DNA of 64,000 bases from an uncultured Christensenellaceae bacterium (GCA_910586905.1 CAJUIV010000004.1:14224-78223), one strand, 5' to 3'; counted from the first letter of the stretch, positions 27,237-36,866 are shown. Numbers and translations are program-made. Notes: a model not told the origin generated them from the sequence alone.

Positions 27237-28145
27237 ATGAAAAAAGAATCAGAAACAATATGTATAGATAAAACGCAAGAACTTGACCAATCTAAGACGG
27301 CGTCTGCAAATGCGGAATTTACAAAGGAAATTTCCGCGCCGCCCAAAAAGCGCGTTTGGGAAGTTGATTTTTTGCGTGGAATTATGATATTGTTCGTGGT
27401 GTGGGACCATACGTTAAACGACGTTCGGGTAGATGCCGGAGGAAACTACAAAACCGCGCTTTTCCAAGCTATTTACGATTTTTCTTGCAGATATTCTTCG
27501 GGGAATCTTCGCGCCGTATGTCAGCCCGCGTTCGTAATAATGTTTATATTTACCGCAGGGCTTTCGTGCAGTTTTTCTTCCGATAATTTTAAACGCGCGC
27601 TGAAACTCATGGCAGTTTCCGTTTTCCTAACGTTGGGAGGGTTCGTCGTATCCGTCGTTTTAAAGCGCCATATGATAGTGTATTTTAACGTTATTCACGT
27701 AATAGCGCTGTCGGCGTTTCTTTGGTCTGTTATAGAATTTTTTTTGAAAAAGTGCAAAAAAAATTGGCAGAAAAACGTTTTCGGTTTAACTATGACCGCA
27801 GTTACGCTTACGGTTTTAATCGTGGGCGCTTGCGCAAAACGCGAGCCTTGGACGGACGATAATTCTCATTGGTTCTTTTTGGCGCAGCACGTAGGCGAAG
27901 ATTACAATCGATTTATGTCTATGGATTATCGGACGTTTTTCCCCGATTTCGGCTGGTTTTTGATAGGCGCGTTCTTAGGTAAAGCGCTTTATAAGGACAA
28001 ACGGACTCTGTTCGAAAGCGTAAACCCGAAATATCTGACTCCCGTAACCGTTTGCGGACGTAAAACTTTGTTGATTTATTTCGTAAGCAAAATCGTAACG
28101 TTCGGCTTTATTTACCTTTTTCACGGTATACTCGATTGGCTGTAA
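27237..28145 (+). CDS. Membrane protein, DUF1624/acyltransferase-3-like
   Basis: 302 residues. A ~40-residue polar N-terminus is followed by WEVDFLRGIMILFVVWDHT, which resembles the first helix and catalytic His region of the heparan-alpha-glucosaminide acetyltransferase/DUF1624 group. About seven TM helices follow. CGRKTLLIYFVSK is the conserved last-helix motif of this group. Members move acyl groups onto extracytoplasmic sugars, but the substrate here is unknown. Start at 27237 fits the promoter; the open frame extends to 27069, upstream of the promoter. Confidence 0.75.
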   Translation: MKKESETICIDKTQELDQSKTASANAEFTKEISAPPKKRVWEVDFLRGIMILFVVWDHTLNDVRVDAGGNYKTALFQAIYDFSCRYSSGNLRAVCQPAFVIMFIFTAGLSCSFSSDNFKRALKLMAVSVFLTLGGFVVSVVLKRHMIVYFNVIHVIALSAFLWSVIEFFLKKCKKNWQKNVFGLTMTAVTLTVLIVGACAKREPWTDDNSHWFFLAQHVGEDYNRFMSMDYRTFFPDFGWFLIGAFLGKALYKDKRTLFESVNPKYLTPVTVCGRKTLLIYFVSKIVTFGFIYLFHGILDWL

Positions 28146-28198
28146 GCCTCTCGCAATAATAATTTTGAAAAAATAAACAGAATATCGGTAAACTGACT

Positions 28199-30001
28199 AT
28201 GACTAAACAAGATAATATTCGCAATTTTTGTATTATAGCGCACATCGACCACGGTAAAAGCACGCTTGCCGACCGTCTTATGGAGTACACGGGGCAAGTA
28301 GCCAAGCGCGATTTGGAAGCGCAAATGCTCGATTCTATGGACATCGAGCGCGAACGCGGAATAACCATAAAGCTTACTCCCGTGCGTATGAACTACGAAA
28401 AAGACGGCGTAAACTATACGCTCAATCTTATCGATACGCCGGGACACGTCGACTTTAACTACGAAGTTTCGCGTTCTCTCGCCGCGTGCGAGGGCGCTTT
28501 GCTGGTTGTAGACGCATCTCAGGGGGTTGAGGCGCAGACGCTTGCAAATTGCTATTTGGCTCTCGAAAACGATTTGGAAATCATTCCCGTAATAAACAAA
28601 ATCGATTTGCCTTCGGCGGACGTCGACGGGACGAAAAAGGAAATCGAGGATACTATCGGACTTGACGCGTCCGCGGCTCCTCTTGTTTCCGCAAAGGAAG
28701 GACTGAATATAAAGGACGTGCTTGACGCGGTAGTAGATTCGGTTCCCGCTCCGCGCGGCAACGTCGGAGCTCCTTTAAAAGCTTTGATATTCGATTGCCA
28801 GTACGACAACTACAAAGGTGTAATTATTTTTTGCCGCGTAGTGGACGGACAAATAAAAGTAGGTACTGAAATAAAGATGTTCGAAACGGCGGGCAAGGTG
28901 TTCGACGTAACCGAAGTGGGAATTTTCGCGCCCTCTATGCAAGCCGTCGAAAGCTTGAATGCCGGCGACGTAGGATACGTTTGCGCAAGCATCAAGACGG
29001 TGTCCGATACCAAGGTGGGCGACACCCTAACCGACGCTCAAAACCCGTGTAAAGAGCCTTTAAAGGGCTACAAAGAGGTCAAGCCGATGGTCTTTTGCGG
29101 TATTTTCCCCGCGGACGGCAGTAAATATAACGACCTAAAGGACGCTTTGGAAAAACTGAAACTCAACGACGCGGCGCTTAGTTACGAACCTGATACATCC
29201 GTCGCGTTGGGATTCGGTTTCCGTTGCGGTTTTTTGGGTCTCTTGCATATGGAGATAATTCAGGAAAGGTTGGAACGCGAGTTCGACCTTGACCTTGTAA
29301 CCACGGCGCCCAGCGTAGTGTACAAGGTTTATACGACGCAGGGCGAAGTTTTGGATATCGACAATCCAACGAAACTTCCTCCCGTAACGAGTATAGAGCA
29401 TATAGAAGAACCGATAGTTAAAGCGGAAGTGTACTCTCCGCCGGAATATGTCGGCGATATAATGGGTTTGTGTCAGGAAAAGCGCGGCGTATTTGTTGAT
29501 ATGACGTATCTCGATACCAAGCGCGTCAAGCTTACTTACGAAATGCCGCTTAACGAAATTATATATAACTTTTTCGACAGTCTAAAGTCGCGTACGCGCG
29601 GCTACGCCAGCATGGATTACGAACTGTCGGGGTTTAAAACGGGCAAGCTTGTACGTATGGATATGATGCTCAACGGCGAAGTCTGCGACGCGCTGTCTAT
29701 AATAGTCAACGAGGAACGCGCCTACGCAAGAGGGCGTCAAATGGCGGAAAAATTAAAGGAAGCTATTCCTCGTCAAATGTTTGAAATACCGGTTCAAGCG
29801 GCTATAGGTAATAAAATTATTGCGCGCGAAACAATCAAGGCGTTACGTAAGGACGTGCTTGCAAAGTGCTACGGAGGCGATATTTCCCGCAAGAAGAAAC
29901 TTCTTGAAAAGCAGAAAGAAGGTAAAAAGCGTATGCGCCAGGTTGGCTCGGTAAGCGTACCCAGCGAGGCTTTTATGTCTATTCTTAAGATTGACGAGTG
30001 A
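28199..30001 (+). CDS. lepA: Elongation factor 4 (LepA)
   Basis: Ribosome-associated GTPase that acts in initiation/back-translocation. All G motifs are present: AHIDHGKST (G1), DTPGHVDF (G3), NKIDLPSAD (G4). The LepA-specific C-terminal domain reads YGGDISRKKKLLEKQKEGKK. 600 residues, full length. No clear ribosome site; TTGAAA (28165-28170), an 18-base spacer and TAAACT (28189-28194) end 4 bases before the ATG, so a leaderless message is possible. Confidence 0.98.
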   Translation: MTKQDNIRNFCIIAHIDHGKSTLADRLMEYTGQVAKRDLEAQMLDSMDIERERGITIKLTPVRMNYEKDGVNYTLNLIDTPGHVDFNYEVSRSLAACEGALLVVDASQGVEAQTLANCYLALENDLEIIPVINKIDLPSADVDGTKKEIEDTIGLDASAAPLVSAKEGLNIKDVLDAVVDSVPAPRGNVGAPLKALIFDCQYDNYKGVIIFCRVVDGQIKVGTEIKMFETAGKVFDVTEVGIFAPSMQAVESLNAGDVGYVCASIKTVSDTKVGDTLTDAQNPCKEPLKGYKEVKPMVFCGIFPADGSKYNDLKDALEKLKLNDAALSYEPDTSVALGFGFRCGFLGLLHMEIIQERLEREFDLDLVTTAPSVVYKVYTTQGEVLDIDNPTKLPPVTSIEHIEEPIVKAEVYSPPEYVGDIMGLCQEKRGVFVDMTYLDTKRVKLTYEMPLNEIIYNFFDSLKSRTRGYASMDYELSGFKTGKLVRMDMMLNGEVCDALSIIVNEERAYARGRQMAEKLKEAIPRQMFEIPVQAAIGNKIIARETIKALRKDVLAKCYGGDISRKKKLLEKQKEGKKRMRQVGSVSVPSEAFMSILKIDE

Positions 30002-30011
30002 AGGAAAGCAA

Positions 30012-30572
30012 ATGAATATTTACAAATCTTGTCCCACTTTGCAAAACGACGAATTTTTACTGCGTTTAGTAGATAATTCCGATGTAAACGACTTACTTAA
30101 AGTGTACGGCGACGTCAAAGCGGTACCGTTGTTTAACGGAGACAATTGTCATGGTGATGATTTTTACTATACGACGCTTGAACGTATGCGCCAAGCGGTA
30201 GATTTTTGGACGGAAGCCTATCAAAACGGTTGGTTTGTACGTCTTGCAATAGTAGACAAAATCAACGGAGAAGTTATAGGAACGATAGAAGAATTTAAAC
30301 GAGACGAAAACGACTTTTTTACCGATTGCGGACTGTTAAGACTGGATTTGCGCAGCGATTACGAAAACGCCGCCGCAATATCAAGCATATTGCAGTTGAT
30401 AGCGGTATCGTCGTTGGACCTGTTCGGTTGCTCTATGGTTGCAACAAAAGCAGTTGCTGCCGCCGAAGAACGCATACGGGCATTAACTGCTCTCGGCTTT
30501 ATTAAATCTGACGAACCGTTAATCGGTCATGACGGAACAAAATACTATGACTATTACATATTGCAAGGTTGA
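30012..30572 (+). CDS. GNAT-family N-acetyltransferase-like protein
   Basis: 186 residues resembling RimJ/RimL-type GNATs: FLLRLVDNSDVNDLLKVYGD at the start, then RLAIVDKINGEVIGTIEEF (strand pair around the acetyl-CoA core) and ALGFIKSDE near the end. The acetyl-CoA pyrophosphate loop (Q/RxxGxG/A) is not obvious, so activity is uncertain. AAGGAAAG precedes ATG 30012, 10 bases after lepA. It separates lepA from hemW, which are adjacent in many Bacillota. Confidence 0.7.
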   Translation: MNIYKSCPTLQNDEFLLRLVDNSDVNDLLKVYGDVKAVPLFNGDNCHGDDFYYTTLERMRQAVDFWTEAYQNGWFVRLAIVDKINGEVIGTIEEFKRDENDFFTDCGLLRLDLRSDYENAAAISSILQLIAVSSLDLFGCSMVATKAVAAAEERIRALTALGFIKSDEPLIGHDGTKYYDYYILQG

Positions 30573-30677
30573 CTTGCAGCCGTATATAAATGATAAATTA
30601 TGAAAAAAGACATTTTTAAGGGAAAATTAAAAGTAATATTTTAGAGCGACTAATATATCAGTCTGATACTTTTCACG

Positions 30678-30853
30678 TTGATATTTATTCTTCTTGCCGC
30701 TTTTTTTATTTGTGTCGCGCTTTTCTACGATAAAATCGCAGGCGCGTGAAAATAGTGTCGTACGTTTTTGCGGGAGTTAGTCTTGCTCTTGCGATTTTTA
30801 TCCCGTTGCAACGGTGTTGTGTATGCGATCGTACCCTAAGCATAAAAAATTAA
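30678..30853 (+). pseudogene. Possible remnant of a small membrane protein
   Basis: In the 337-base gap before hemW two hydrophobic reading segments lie in different frames: 30678-30749 (LIFILLAAFFICVALFYDK) and 30755-30853 (VSYVFAGVSLALAIFIPL). Together they look like a two-helix protein broken by a frameshift, but neither part has a good start site. Confidence 0.25.
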
Positions 30854-30909
30854 CGCATTTTTTTGTAAAAGAAACGTTTTAAAAGATTGTGAACTAACCG
30901 GCAATAACA

Positions 30910-32028
30910 ATGAAAGATAATTATGGTATTTACGTTCATATTCCGTTTTGTAAAGCGCGGTGCGGATACTGTGCTTTTTCGTCGTGTTGCGATTATGCCT
31001 TGCAGGAGACGTATTTCGCAAAGATTTGCGGCGAAATCACGGCGCGAAGCGACAAAAGCGTTGCGATTTCTACTGTTTATTTGGGCGGAGGAACTCCGTC
31101 GTCGGTGGAAATAAAATATATAGACGTAGTATTTGACGCATTGCGGCAGAATTTCGATTTGACCGCCGTTTCGGAAATTTCCGTCGAATGTAACCCCGAA
31201 AGCGTAACGGAAGAGCTGCTTGTTTGTTTAAAACGAAACGGAGTAAACCGTCTCAGTTTCGGTTTGCAAAGCGTAAACGACGATACGTTAAAAAGAGTGG
31301 GGCGTATTCATAGGTACTCCGATTTTCTGTCTGCTCTTGACCTAGCAGAAAGTCTCGGTTTTGACAATATAAACGCCGATTTGATTTTGGGATTACCCGA
31401 ACGCGCGCAAGATTTTTACGGTTCGGTAAAAGCGGTTGCGGCTCTTCCTTTAACTCACGTTTCCGTCTACGCGTTGGAATTGCACGACAATACGCCTTTT
31501 TCGGATTATTGTAAAAAGTATTACGGCTACACTGACGACGAACTGGCAGATATGTACGACAGCGCCGTAAGTATTTTGGCGGCAAACGGTTTTAGCAGGT
31601 ACGAAATTTCCAATTTCGCAAAAAAAGGATACGAATGCAAACACAATCTTACGTACTGGAACGAAAATCGATACTACGCTTTCGGAGCTTCCGCAAGCGG
31701 ATTTGTCGGCGACGTTCGATATACCAATCCGTACGGTATCGACGATTATATCCGCGCGCCGGTTGCCGATTTAGTTGTGGGCGGCGAAACGATTTCTCGA
31801 AGCGAACAGGCAAACGAATACGCGATGCTTCGCCTTAGGCTTAGCAACGGTGCGGATACCGATGAGTTCCGTTTGCGTTACGGAATAGATTTTTTCGATT
31901 TTTTTCCTAACGCTTTAACTCTTGTGAAACGGGGTATGCTTGAGCGCCGCGGCAAATTCGTCATCGTTCCGGACGACAAAATATACGTTGTAAATTCGAT
32001 TCTGTGCGAATTGTTAAAATTCGACTAA
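30910..32028 (+). CDS. hemW: Radical SAM protein HemW
   Basis: 372 residues; heme-binding/chaperone member of the HemN family. IPFCKARCGYCAF has the CxxxCxxC cluster ligands followed by Phe, the HemW pattern (HemN has a fourth Cys). YLGGGTPS, SVECNPESV, RLSFGLQS and GLPE are the usual SAM and substrate blocks, and the C-terminal HemN_C domain is complete. True coproporphyrinogen oxidase activity is therefore unlikely. No strong ribosome site is seen. Confidence 0.93.
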   Translation: MKDNYGIYVHIPFCKARCGYCAFSSCCDYALQETYFAKICGEITARSDKSVAISTVYLGGGTPSSVEIKYIDVVFDALRQNFDLTAVSEISVECNPESVTEELLVCLKRNGVNRLSFGLQSVNDDTLKRVGRIHRYSDFLSALDLAESLGFDNINADLILGLPERAQDFYGSVKAVAALPLTHVSVYALELHDNTPFSDYCKKYYGYTDDELADMYDSAVSILAANGFSRYEISNFAKKGYECKHNLTYWNENRYYAFGASASGFVGDVRYTNPYGIDDYIRAPVADLVVGGETISRSEQANEYAMLRLRLSNGADTDEFRLRYGIDFFDFFPNALTLVKRGMLERRGKFVIVPDDKIYVVNSILCELLKFD

Positions 32029-32166
32029 AAACACGTACTCTTTTGTATTTTGCACATTTTTGCTACTATATTGCCGAAAAAATCTAATTTTCATAATACT
32101 ATTACAGACATAATATTAAGTTTTTTTGTACAAAAACAACATTTGCAAAAATTTTGTTTATATTAC

Positions 32167-32195
32167 TTGATTATTTATAAAATTTTTGTTATACT
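32167..32195 (+). promoter_or_regulatory. Promoter of the lysR gene
   Basis: TTGATT (32167-32172), 17-base spacer, TATACT (32190-32195). Confidence 0.6.
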
Positions 32196-32213
32196 TTCCA
32201 TAAGAAATTCCTA

Positions 32214-32238
32214 TGCCGTAAGCAGTGAACTTACGGCA
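32214..32238 (+). promoter_or_regulatory. Hairpin in the lysR leader
   Basis: TGCCGTAAG-CAGTGAA-CTTACGGCA, a perfect 9-bp stem downstream of the promoter and 27 bases before the ATG. No T-run follows, so it is more likely an operator or a leader structure than a terminator. Confidence 0.5.
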
Positions 32239-32265
32239 AATTTTAGGGAGAAAAGGTCGAGTAAT

Positions 32266-33144
32266 ATGAAATTATTACAGATGAGGTATTTTCAAACCGT
32301 ATGTCAATACGGAAGTATAACCCGTGCGGCTGAAGAACTTTTTGTCAGTCAGCCTACGATATCGTTTTGCATAAAGGAACTAGAGGAAGAGTTCGGCGTA
32401 AAACTTTTTCATCGCAGACATAACCGTTTGCAGCTTACTGTAGAAGGCGCGTATTTTCAAGATAAAGTCAATTATATTTTGCAGTCGGTGGACGCGCTTG
32501 CTACTCAAATGAAAGATATGGGCAGCAATCACAATCACGTCAAAATCGCCGTTCCCGCAATGATTTCGACGTTTTTATTTCCGCAGATGTTCAATTCTTA
32601 CAAGTCGCTGTATCCCGACGTAGAACTTGAAATGCTGGAAACGGGGTCGCTTCAAGCGCGCAAACTCGTCGACGCTAATTCCGTCGACTTGGGCGTTACT
32701 ATTTTGGACGGCGCGGTGGAGGATAGCTACAACGTTTTGCCTCTCGTATCTACGGAACTGGTATTTTGCGTCAGTAAAAATCATCCTCTTTCTTCTTGCG
32801 AAAAAGTTACGTTCAAGGAGCTTGCCGACGAACACATAATTCTGTTTAAAGCTGACAGTTACCAAAATATTTTTATTAAGCGCGCGTTTTCGGAAGTAGG
32901 CGTAACTCCCAATATATTGCTGTATTCTTCGCAGCTGTATACAATCAAAGAATTTTTATCCTACGGCAACGCGGGGGCGTTTTTGTACCGTCAAGTGGCG
33001 GAAATGGACGACGATTTGGTTTGTATCCCTCTCGATACTCCCATAATGCAGGACGTAGTGCTGTTTTGGTCTAAAAACACCAATCTTTATTCCGATTCGG
33101 AAAATTTTATACAATTCGCAAAACAGTTTAAACTTTCTAACTAA
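32266..33144 (+). CDS. LysR-family transcriptional regulator
   Basis: 292 residues. The N-terminal winged helix reads MRYFQTVCQYGSITRAAEELFVSQPTIS (split here only by length limits), followed by the linker helix and a periplasmic-binding-like effector domain (KIAVPAMISTFLFP, VDLGVTIL, NHPLSSCEKV). ATG 32266 with AGGGAG/AAAAGG upstream is preferred over 72 further open codons that precede the promoter. It is followed closely by inorganic pyrophosphatase rather than a divergent target, so its regulon is unknown. Confidence 0.92.
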   Translation: MKLLQMRYFQTVCQYGSITRAAEELFVSQPTISFCIKELEEEFGVKLFHRRHNRLQLTVEGAYFQDKVNYILQSVDALATQMKDMGSNHNHVKIAVPAMISTFLFPQMFNSYKSLYPDVELEMLETGSLQARKLVDANSVDLGVTILDGAVEDSYNVLPLVSTELVFCVSKNHPLSSCEKVTFKELADEHIILFKADSYQNIFIKRAFSEVGVTPNILLYSSQLYTIKEFLSYGNAGAFLYRQVAEMDDDLVCIPLDTPIMQDVVLFWSKNTNLYSDSENFIQFAKQFKLSN

Positions 33145-33165
33145 ATAAAAATCAGGAGGATTTTT

Positions 33166-33702
33166 ATGAATATTTGGCACGATATCTCCCGAAGCCGTAT
33201 AAATGCCGGCGATTTTTACGCTGTAGTGGAAATAACAAAGGGAAGTAAAATGAAGTACGAACTCGACAAGGAGACGGGGCTTTTGGTGCTTGACCGTATT
33301 TTGTATACGTCCACTCATTATCCTGCAAATTACGGGTTCATTCCCCGTACCCTTGCGGACGACGGCGACCCGATGGACGTTTTGGTTTTATCCAGCGAGC
33401 CGCTTGCTCCTTTGTCTCTTGTCAGATGCTATCCAATCGGTGTTATAACTATGAACGATAACGGAGATTCCGACGAAAAAATCATCGCTATACCGTATTC
33501 CGACCCGACGTATAACGGTTACAAATCGATAACGGAACTCCCGCAGCATATTTTCGACGAAATGCAGCACTTTTTCCGTGTTTATAAGGAACTGGAGAAT
33601 AAATCGACGTCCGTATCGGAAGTTCACGACGCACAGGTGGCGAAAGATATTATTCAAAAGTCCATTGCTAACTACGTAGAAAAAATATTGTCAAAGAGAT
33701 AA
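33166..33702 (+). CDS. ppa: Inorganic pyrophosphatase (family I)
   Basis: Hydrolyses PPi to 2 Pi, pulling biosynthetic reactions. 178 residues with KYELDKETG, ANYGFIPRTL, and the metal-binding GDPMDVLVL (E. coli GDPLDVLV). AGGAGG precedes the ATG. Soluble family I enzymes are less common in Bacillota than family II, so this is mildly notable. It starts 21 bases after lysR. Confidence 0.95.
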   Translation: MNIWHDISRSRINAGDFYAVVEITKGSKMKYELDKETGLLVLDRILYTSTHYPANYGFIPRTLADDGDPMDVLVLSSEPLAPLSLVRCYPIGVITMNDNGDSDEKIIAIPYSDPTYNGYKSITELPQHIFDEMQHFFRVYKELENKSTSVSEVHDAQVAKDIIQKSIANYVEKILSKR

Positions 33703-33890
33703 CTTATTTATTCGTACGCCAGTCTGTAAATCCTTCGTTTGCAAAGTTTTGAGTATTATAGTATGGCAGGGCGCCTAACAAGACTGCATTGTAGCGTATT
33801 GTAACCGTTATGTGTCTTTTACAACTTGTAACTGACGCCTAATACCGGTTAGATTTCACATTTTGCCATACAAACACTGGAGGAAAAACT

Positions 33891-34394
33891 ATGTTAACTT
33901 ACGTCTTCGATTTCGATTACGACCGATTCATGAAACTGTGCAAAAACCAAGTTCGCAAATCCTCGGAGCCGCTTGTTATTGTTTCGACGCTTTTCTCGGT
34001 ATTGCTCGCTGTTTTTATAATGTACTGTATTTTAGCGGACTCGCCCGATTTTATTATTTTTATAATTTGTTTTGCGTGTTTAACGGCGTTCGGTTGGACT
34101 CGGTACTCGGTTGTTCACAGGCGAATGCTTAAATATTCGGAAAAATATTTTAAATATTATAACGTCGGCGGCGTAGTGCAGTACGGGTATGAACTTAAAG
34201 AAGACGAGCTTATCGTAACTCAGCCGTTGCTCGGCAATGTGAATCATTATAAATACGATATGATAATCGACGTAAAGCAATGCACCGGCGATGCTCTTGT
34301 AATATTGGCGACTCGGCAATATTTACCTATTGCCATAAACGACGATACGTTAGACCTCGTATATGAATTAAAATCGCGCTGCGGTTCGAAATAA
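33891..34394 (+). CDS. YcxB-like membrane protein
   Basis: 167 residues. Two TM helices (about 30-48 and 53-70) are followed by a soluble domain: HRRMLKYSEKYFKYYNV, then ELKEDELIVTQPLLG and YLPIAINDDTL. This order fits the YcxB-like C-terminal domain (PH-like fold). Function unknown. TGGAGG lies before the ATG. Confidence 0.75.
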   Translation: MLTYVFDFDYDRFMKLCKNQVRKSSEPLVIVSTLFSVLLAVFIMYCILADSPDFIIFIICFACLTAFGWTRYSVVHRRMLKYSEKYFKYYNVGGVVQYGYELKEDELIVTQPLLGNVNHYKYDMIIDVKQCTGDALVILATRQYLPIAINDDTLDLVYELKSRCGSK

Positions 34395-34537
34395 CCGTTT
34401 CTTGTATTGTTTTAAACTGTTTTTTTTGATTATAGCTATTATTAACGAAAGTTTTTCTTATATTCATATATAACGAAGATACAGATGATTGATGCAAATT
34501 ATAGTTAACATTGCACTCGACAAAAATAAAATCCAGT

Positions 34538-34566
34538 AAAAAAGAGTAGTAAAATCTGCTCTTTTT
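34538..34566 (+). terminator. Terminator after the YcxB-like gene
   Basis: AAAAGAGTAG-TAAAAT-CTGCTCTTTTT, one G-U pair, 146 bases after the stop. Confidence 0.7.
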
Positions 34567-34651
34567 CAGTGTTAAAAAATTTGTTGACGTTTGTCATTTC
34601 TTAACAATTTTTTGTTTTAGCGCATTAAAACACAAACAATATTCGTTGCTA

Positions 34652-34928
34652 ATGAGAAATTTGATGAAATACAGAGTAAAGACGGAAAGCATTGTAAATT
34701 TTATCGAAAAACAATATGTCTAAAAATGCGTTTTGTAAGCGGTGCAATATTTCGCTGCCGCTTTACAATAAAATTATGAGTTGCGAAACGAATTTTGGGT
34801 TGAGCGGTTTGATGAAAACAGCTCAAACTAAAGATTCATTATTCGAACGTATATGGATGAGTAACGGCGCTTTAAACGCGCGCCAGTACGGATTTCATAA
34901 TCCAAGCCAAATATATCGCTGCGCCTAA
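34652..34928 (+). pseudogene. Frameshifted small HTH-like gene
   Basis: Frame 1 from ATG 34652 ends at 34723 with KTESIVNFIEKQY. Frame 2 (34716-34928) continues MSKNAFCKRCNISLPLYNKI and TNFGLSGLMKTAQT, which resembles the small Cro/CI regulators that read FCK-C-IS and then an FKIAKVL-like helix. A one-base change would join them. No ribosome site precedes either piece. Beyond it, 34929-35169 shows nothing. Confidence 0.35.
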
Positions 34929-35169
34929 AGCTTAAAAATGTCGTAGCGGAAGTACGCTTAACGGTACTGTGCAAATATGCGCGGTTTAAACTTGCTGTAT
35001 TCGAGTATCGTAGGTTCGCTTATTGCGCGCGAAACGTTTTGAGGTTAAGTTTCGATTGTTTTGGAGTATTGCAGTTTGACAATCTGCCCGGGCAATATGT
35101 AAACGCTTATCGCGCGTTCGCCGTTTAGTAAAAGTTAACGAATATTTAATATATTTGGTATTATTTATC

Positions 35170-35198
35170 TTGCAAATTCGTTTGAAAAATGTTAAAAT
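35170..35198 (+). promoter_or_regulatory. rarA promoter directly abutting the start codon
   Basis: TTGCAA (35170-35175), 17-base spacer, TAAAAT (35193-35198). The ATG begins 7 bases after the -10 box, where transcription would start. Confidence 0.6.
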
Positions 35199-35204
35199 CG
35201 TATT

Positions 35205-36512
35205 ATGGCGCAATATGAACAAAATTCAATATTCGAGCAGGAAAAAATAAGCAATATTCCATTGGCCGAACGTATGCGTCCCGTTGTTTTGTCGCAGTTT
35301 ATAGGGCAAAAACATCTTATATACGACGGGTCGCTTCTTTGCCGCGCAATTAAGGCTGACAAGCTCGGCAGTTGTATTTTTTGGGGAGTTCCTGGAACGG
35401 GCAAAACTTCTCTTGCAAATATAATCGCCAATACGACGGGCAGTTGTTTCGAAAAACTGAACGCCGTAAGTTCAGGCGTTGCGGACGCGAAAAAAATCAT
35501 CGACGAGGCGACCAAGCGTTTTAACGCTTACGGGCAGAAAACGTATTTATTGCTGGACGAATGCCATCGGTGGAGCAAAGCGCAAAGCGACTGCGTTTTG
35601 CCTGCTATCGAAAAGGGATATATCACTTTTATCGGTTCCACAACGGAAAATCCGTACGTCTCGATGACGCGCGCAATAGTGTCGCGGTGCAGAGTTTTCG
35701 AGTTTTTGTCTCTCGATAAGGAAGATATAATAGGCGCGCTTAACGACGCTTTAACGCGGGATACTGTGTTATCCAAAATGAATGTTAGCGTCGATAAAGA
35801 AGCTGTCGAATACATTGCGGAAACGGCCGCGGGCGACCTTCGAAACGCCTATAACGCGCTGGAACTCGCCGCGCTTACAACCGACGTCGACAAAGACGGC
35901 AAAGTGCATATAACAAAACTTGTAGCTACTCAATCTATGCAGAAAAAAGCTCTGTCGGTAGATACGGGAACTTACTACGATATGATAAGCGCGTTCATCA
36001 AGTCAATGCGCGGAAGCGACGCCAATGCGGCTATGTTTTGGTTCGAACGGCTTATCGAAGCAGGTACGGACCCTTTGCTGCTTGCGCGCAGAATCGTTAT
36101 TCACGCGGCGGAAGACGTGGGACTTGCAGACCCTTTGGCTCTTCCCGTTGCAACTGCGGCTTTAACCGCGTTTCAGAACTTGGGGCTTCCGGAAGGACGT
36201 ATTCCGCTTTCGGAAGCAATATTGTATATTTGCAACTGTCCCAAGTCCAATTCGGTTGTAACCGCTTTGGAAGCGGCGACTGCGGCGGCTAAAAACAATC
36301 CGTCCGCCCGCGTTCCTTCGTATTTGTGCGATATGAATTTCCCTCGCGGTATAAACGGTTTGGACGACGTACCGTATAAATATCCGCATAACTACGGCGG
36401 TTGGGTCGAGCAGCGGTATCTTCCGAACGAAGTAAAAAACGACGTATATTTCACGCCAAGCGGCAACGGACTCGATACGGGCTGCAGGCAGCCGAAAAAC
36501 GGTAAAAAGTAG
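35205..36512 (+). CDS. rarA: Replication-associated recombination protein RarA (MgsA)
   Basis: AAA+ ATPase acting at stalled replication forks. PLAERMRP and FIGQKHLI open the domain, Walker A is GVPGTGKTS, Walker B is LLLDECHRW, and sensor 1 is GSTTENPYVS. The C-terminal tetramerisation region carries DPLLLARRIVIHAAEDVGLADP and YPHNYGGW. 435 residues, normal length. No ribosome site is visible, consistent with a leaderless message. Confidence 0.95.
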   Translation: MAQYEQNSIFEQEKISNIPLAERMRPVVLSQFIGQKHLIYDGSLLCRAIKADKLGSCIFWGVPGTGKTSLANIIANTTGSCFEKLNAVSSGVADAKKIIDEATKRFNAYGQKTYLLLDECHRWSKAQSDCVLPAIEKGYITFIGSTTENPYVSMTRAIVSRCRVFEFLSLDKEDIIGALNDALTRDTVLSKMNVSVDKEAVEYIAETAAGDLRNAYNALELAALTTDVDKDGKVHITKLVATQSMQKKALSVDTGTYYDMISAFIKSMRGSDANAAMFWFERLIEAGTDPLLLARRIVIHAAEDVGLADPLALPVATAALTAFQNLGLPEGRIPLSEAILYICNCPKSNSVVTALEAATAAAKNNPSARVPSYLCDMNFPRGINGLDDVPYKYPHNYGGWVEQRYLPNEVKNDVYFTPSGNGLDTGCRQPKNGKK

Positions 36513-36521
36513 GGAAATTAT

Positions 36522-36827
36522 ATGACAGATAAATCTTTTTTAACCGACTTGATATCAAAACTTGCCGAACTGGGCGACGTAACCGTACGTCCTATGATGG
36601 GTGAATATTTGTTGTATCTTAACGGCAGATACGTTGCGGTAATTTGCGACAACACTCTGTTTGTAAAACAAAACAAATCTAACGCGCAGCTTGTTGATAA
36701 TTTGCCGCAAAAAGCGCCGTACGACGGCGCAAAGCCTTGTTTTATCGTGCCGTGCGGCGACGGGAATACGTTGCGCAAGATAATTGACGCCACCTATTTG
36801 GGCGTGCCGGACAAAAGTAAAAAGTAA
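36522..36827 (+). CDS. TfoX N-terminal domain protein
   Basis: 101 residues matching the TfoX-N fold alone: LISKLAELGDVTVRPMMGEYLLYLNGRYVAVICDN (key parts RPMMGEY and YLNGRYVA), then GAKPCFIVP and LRKIIDATYLG. TfoX/Sxy regulates competence in gamma-proteobacteria, but stand-alone N-domains in Bacillota have no known role. AGGGAAATTAT precedes the ATG; it lies 9 bases after rarA. Confidence 0.85.
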   Translation: MTDKSFLTDLISKLAELGDVTVRPMMGEYLLYLNGRYVAVICDNTLFVKQNKSNAQLVDNLPQKAPYDGAKPCFIVPCGDGNTLRKIIDATYLGVPDKSKK

Positions 36828-36866
36828 TTTTTTACGAGTTGAAAATTTGCAAAGGAAAGTAAAAGA

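Noticed and set aside
32050..32265. N-terminal extension of the LysR frame
   Set aside because: It lies over the promoter and the hairpin and is not related to LysR proteins; the ATG at 32266 has a ribosome site.
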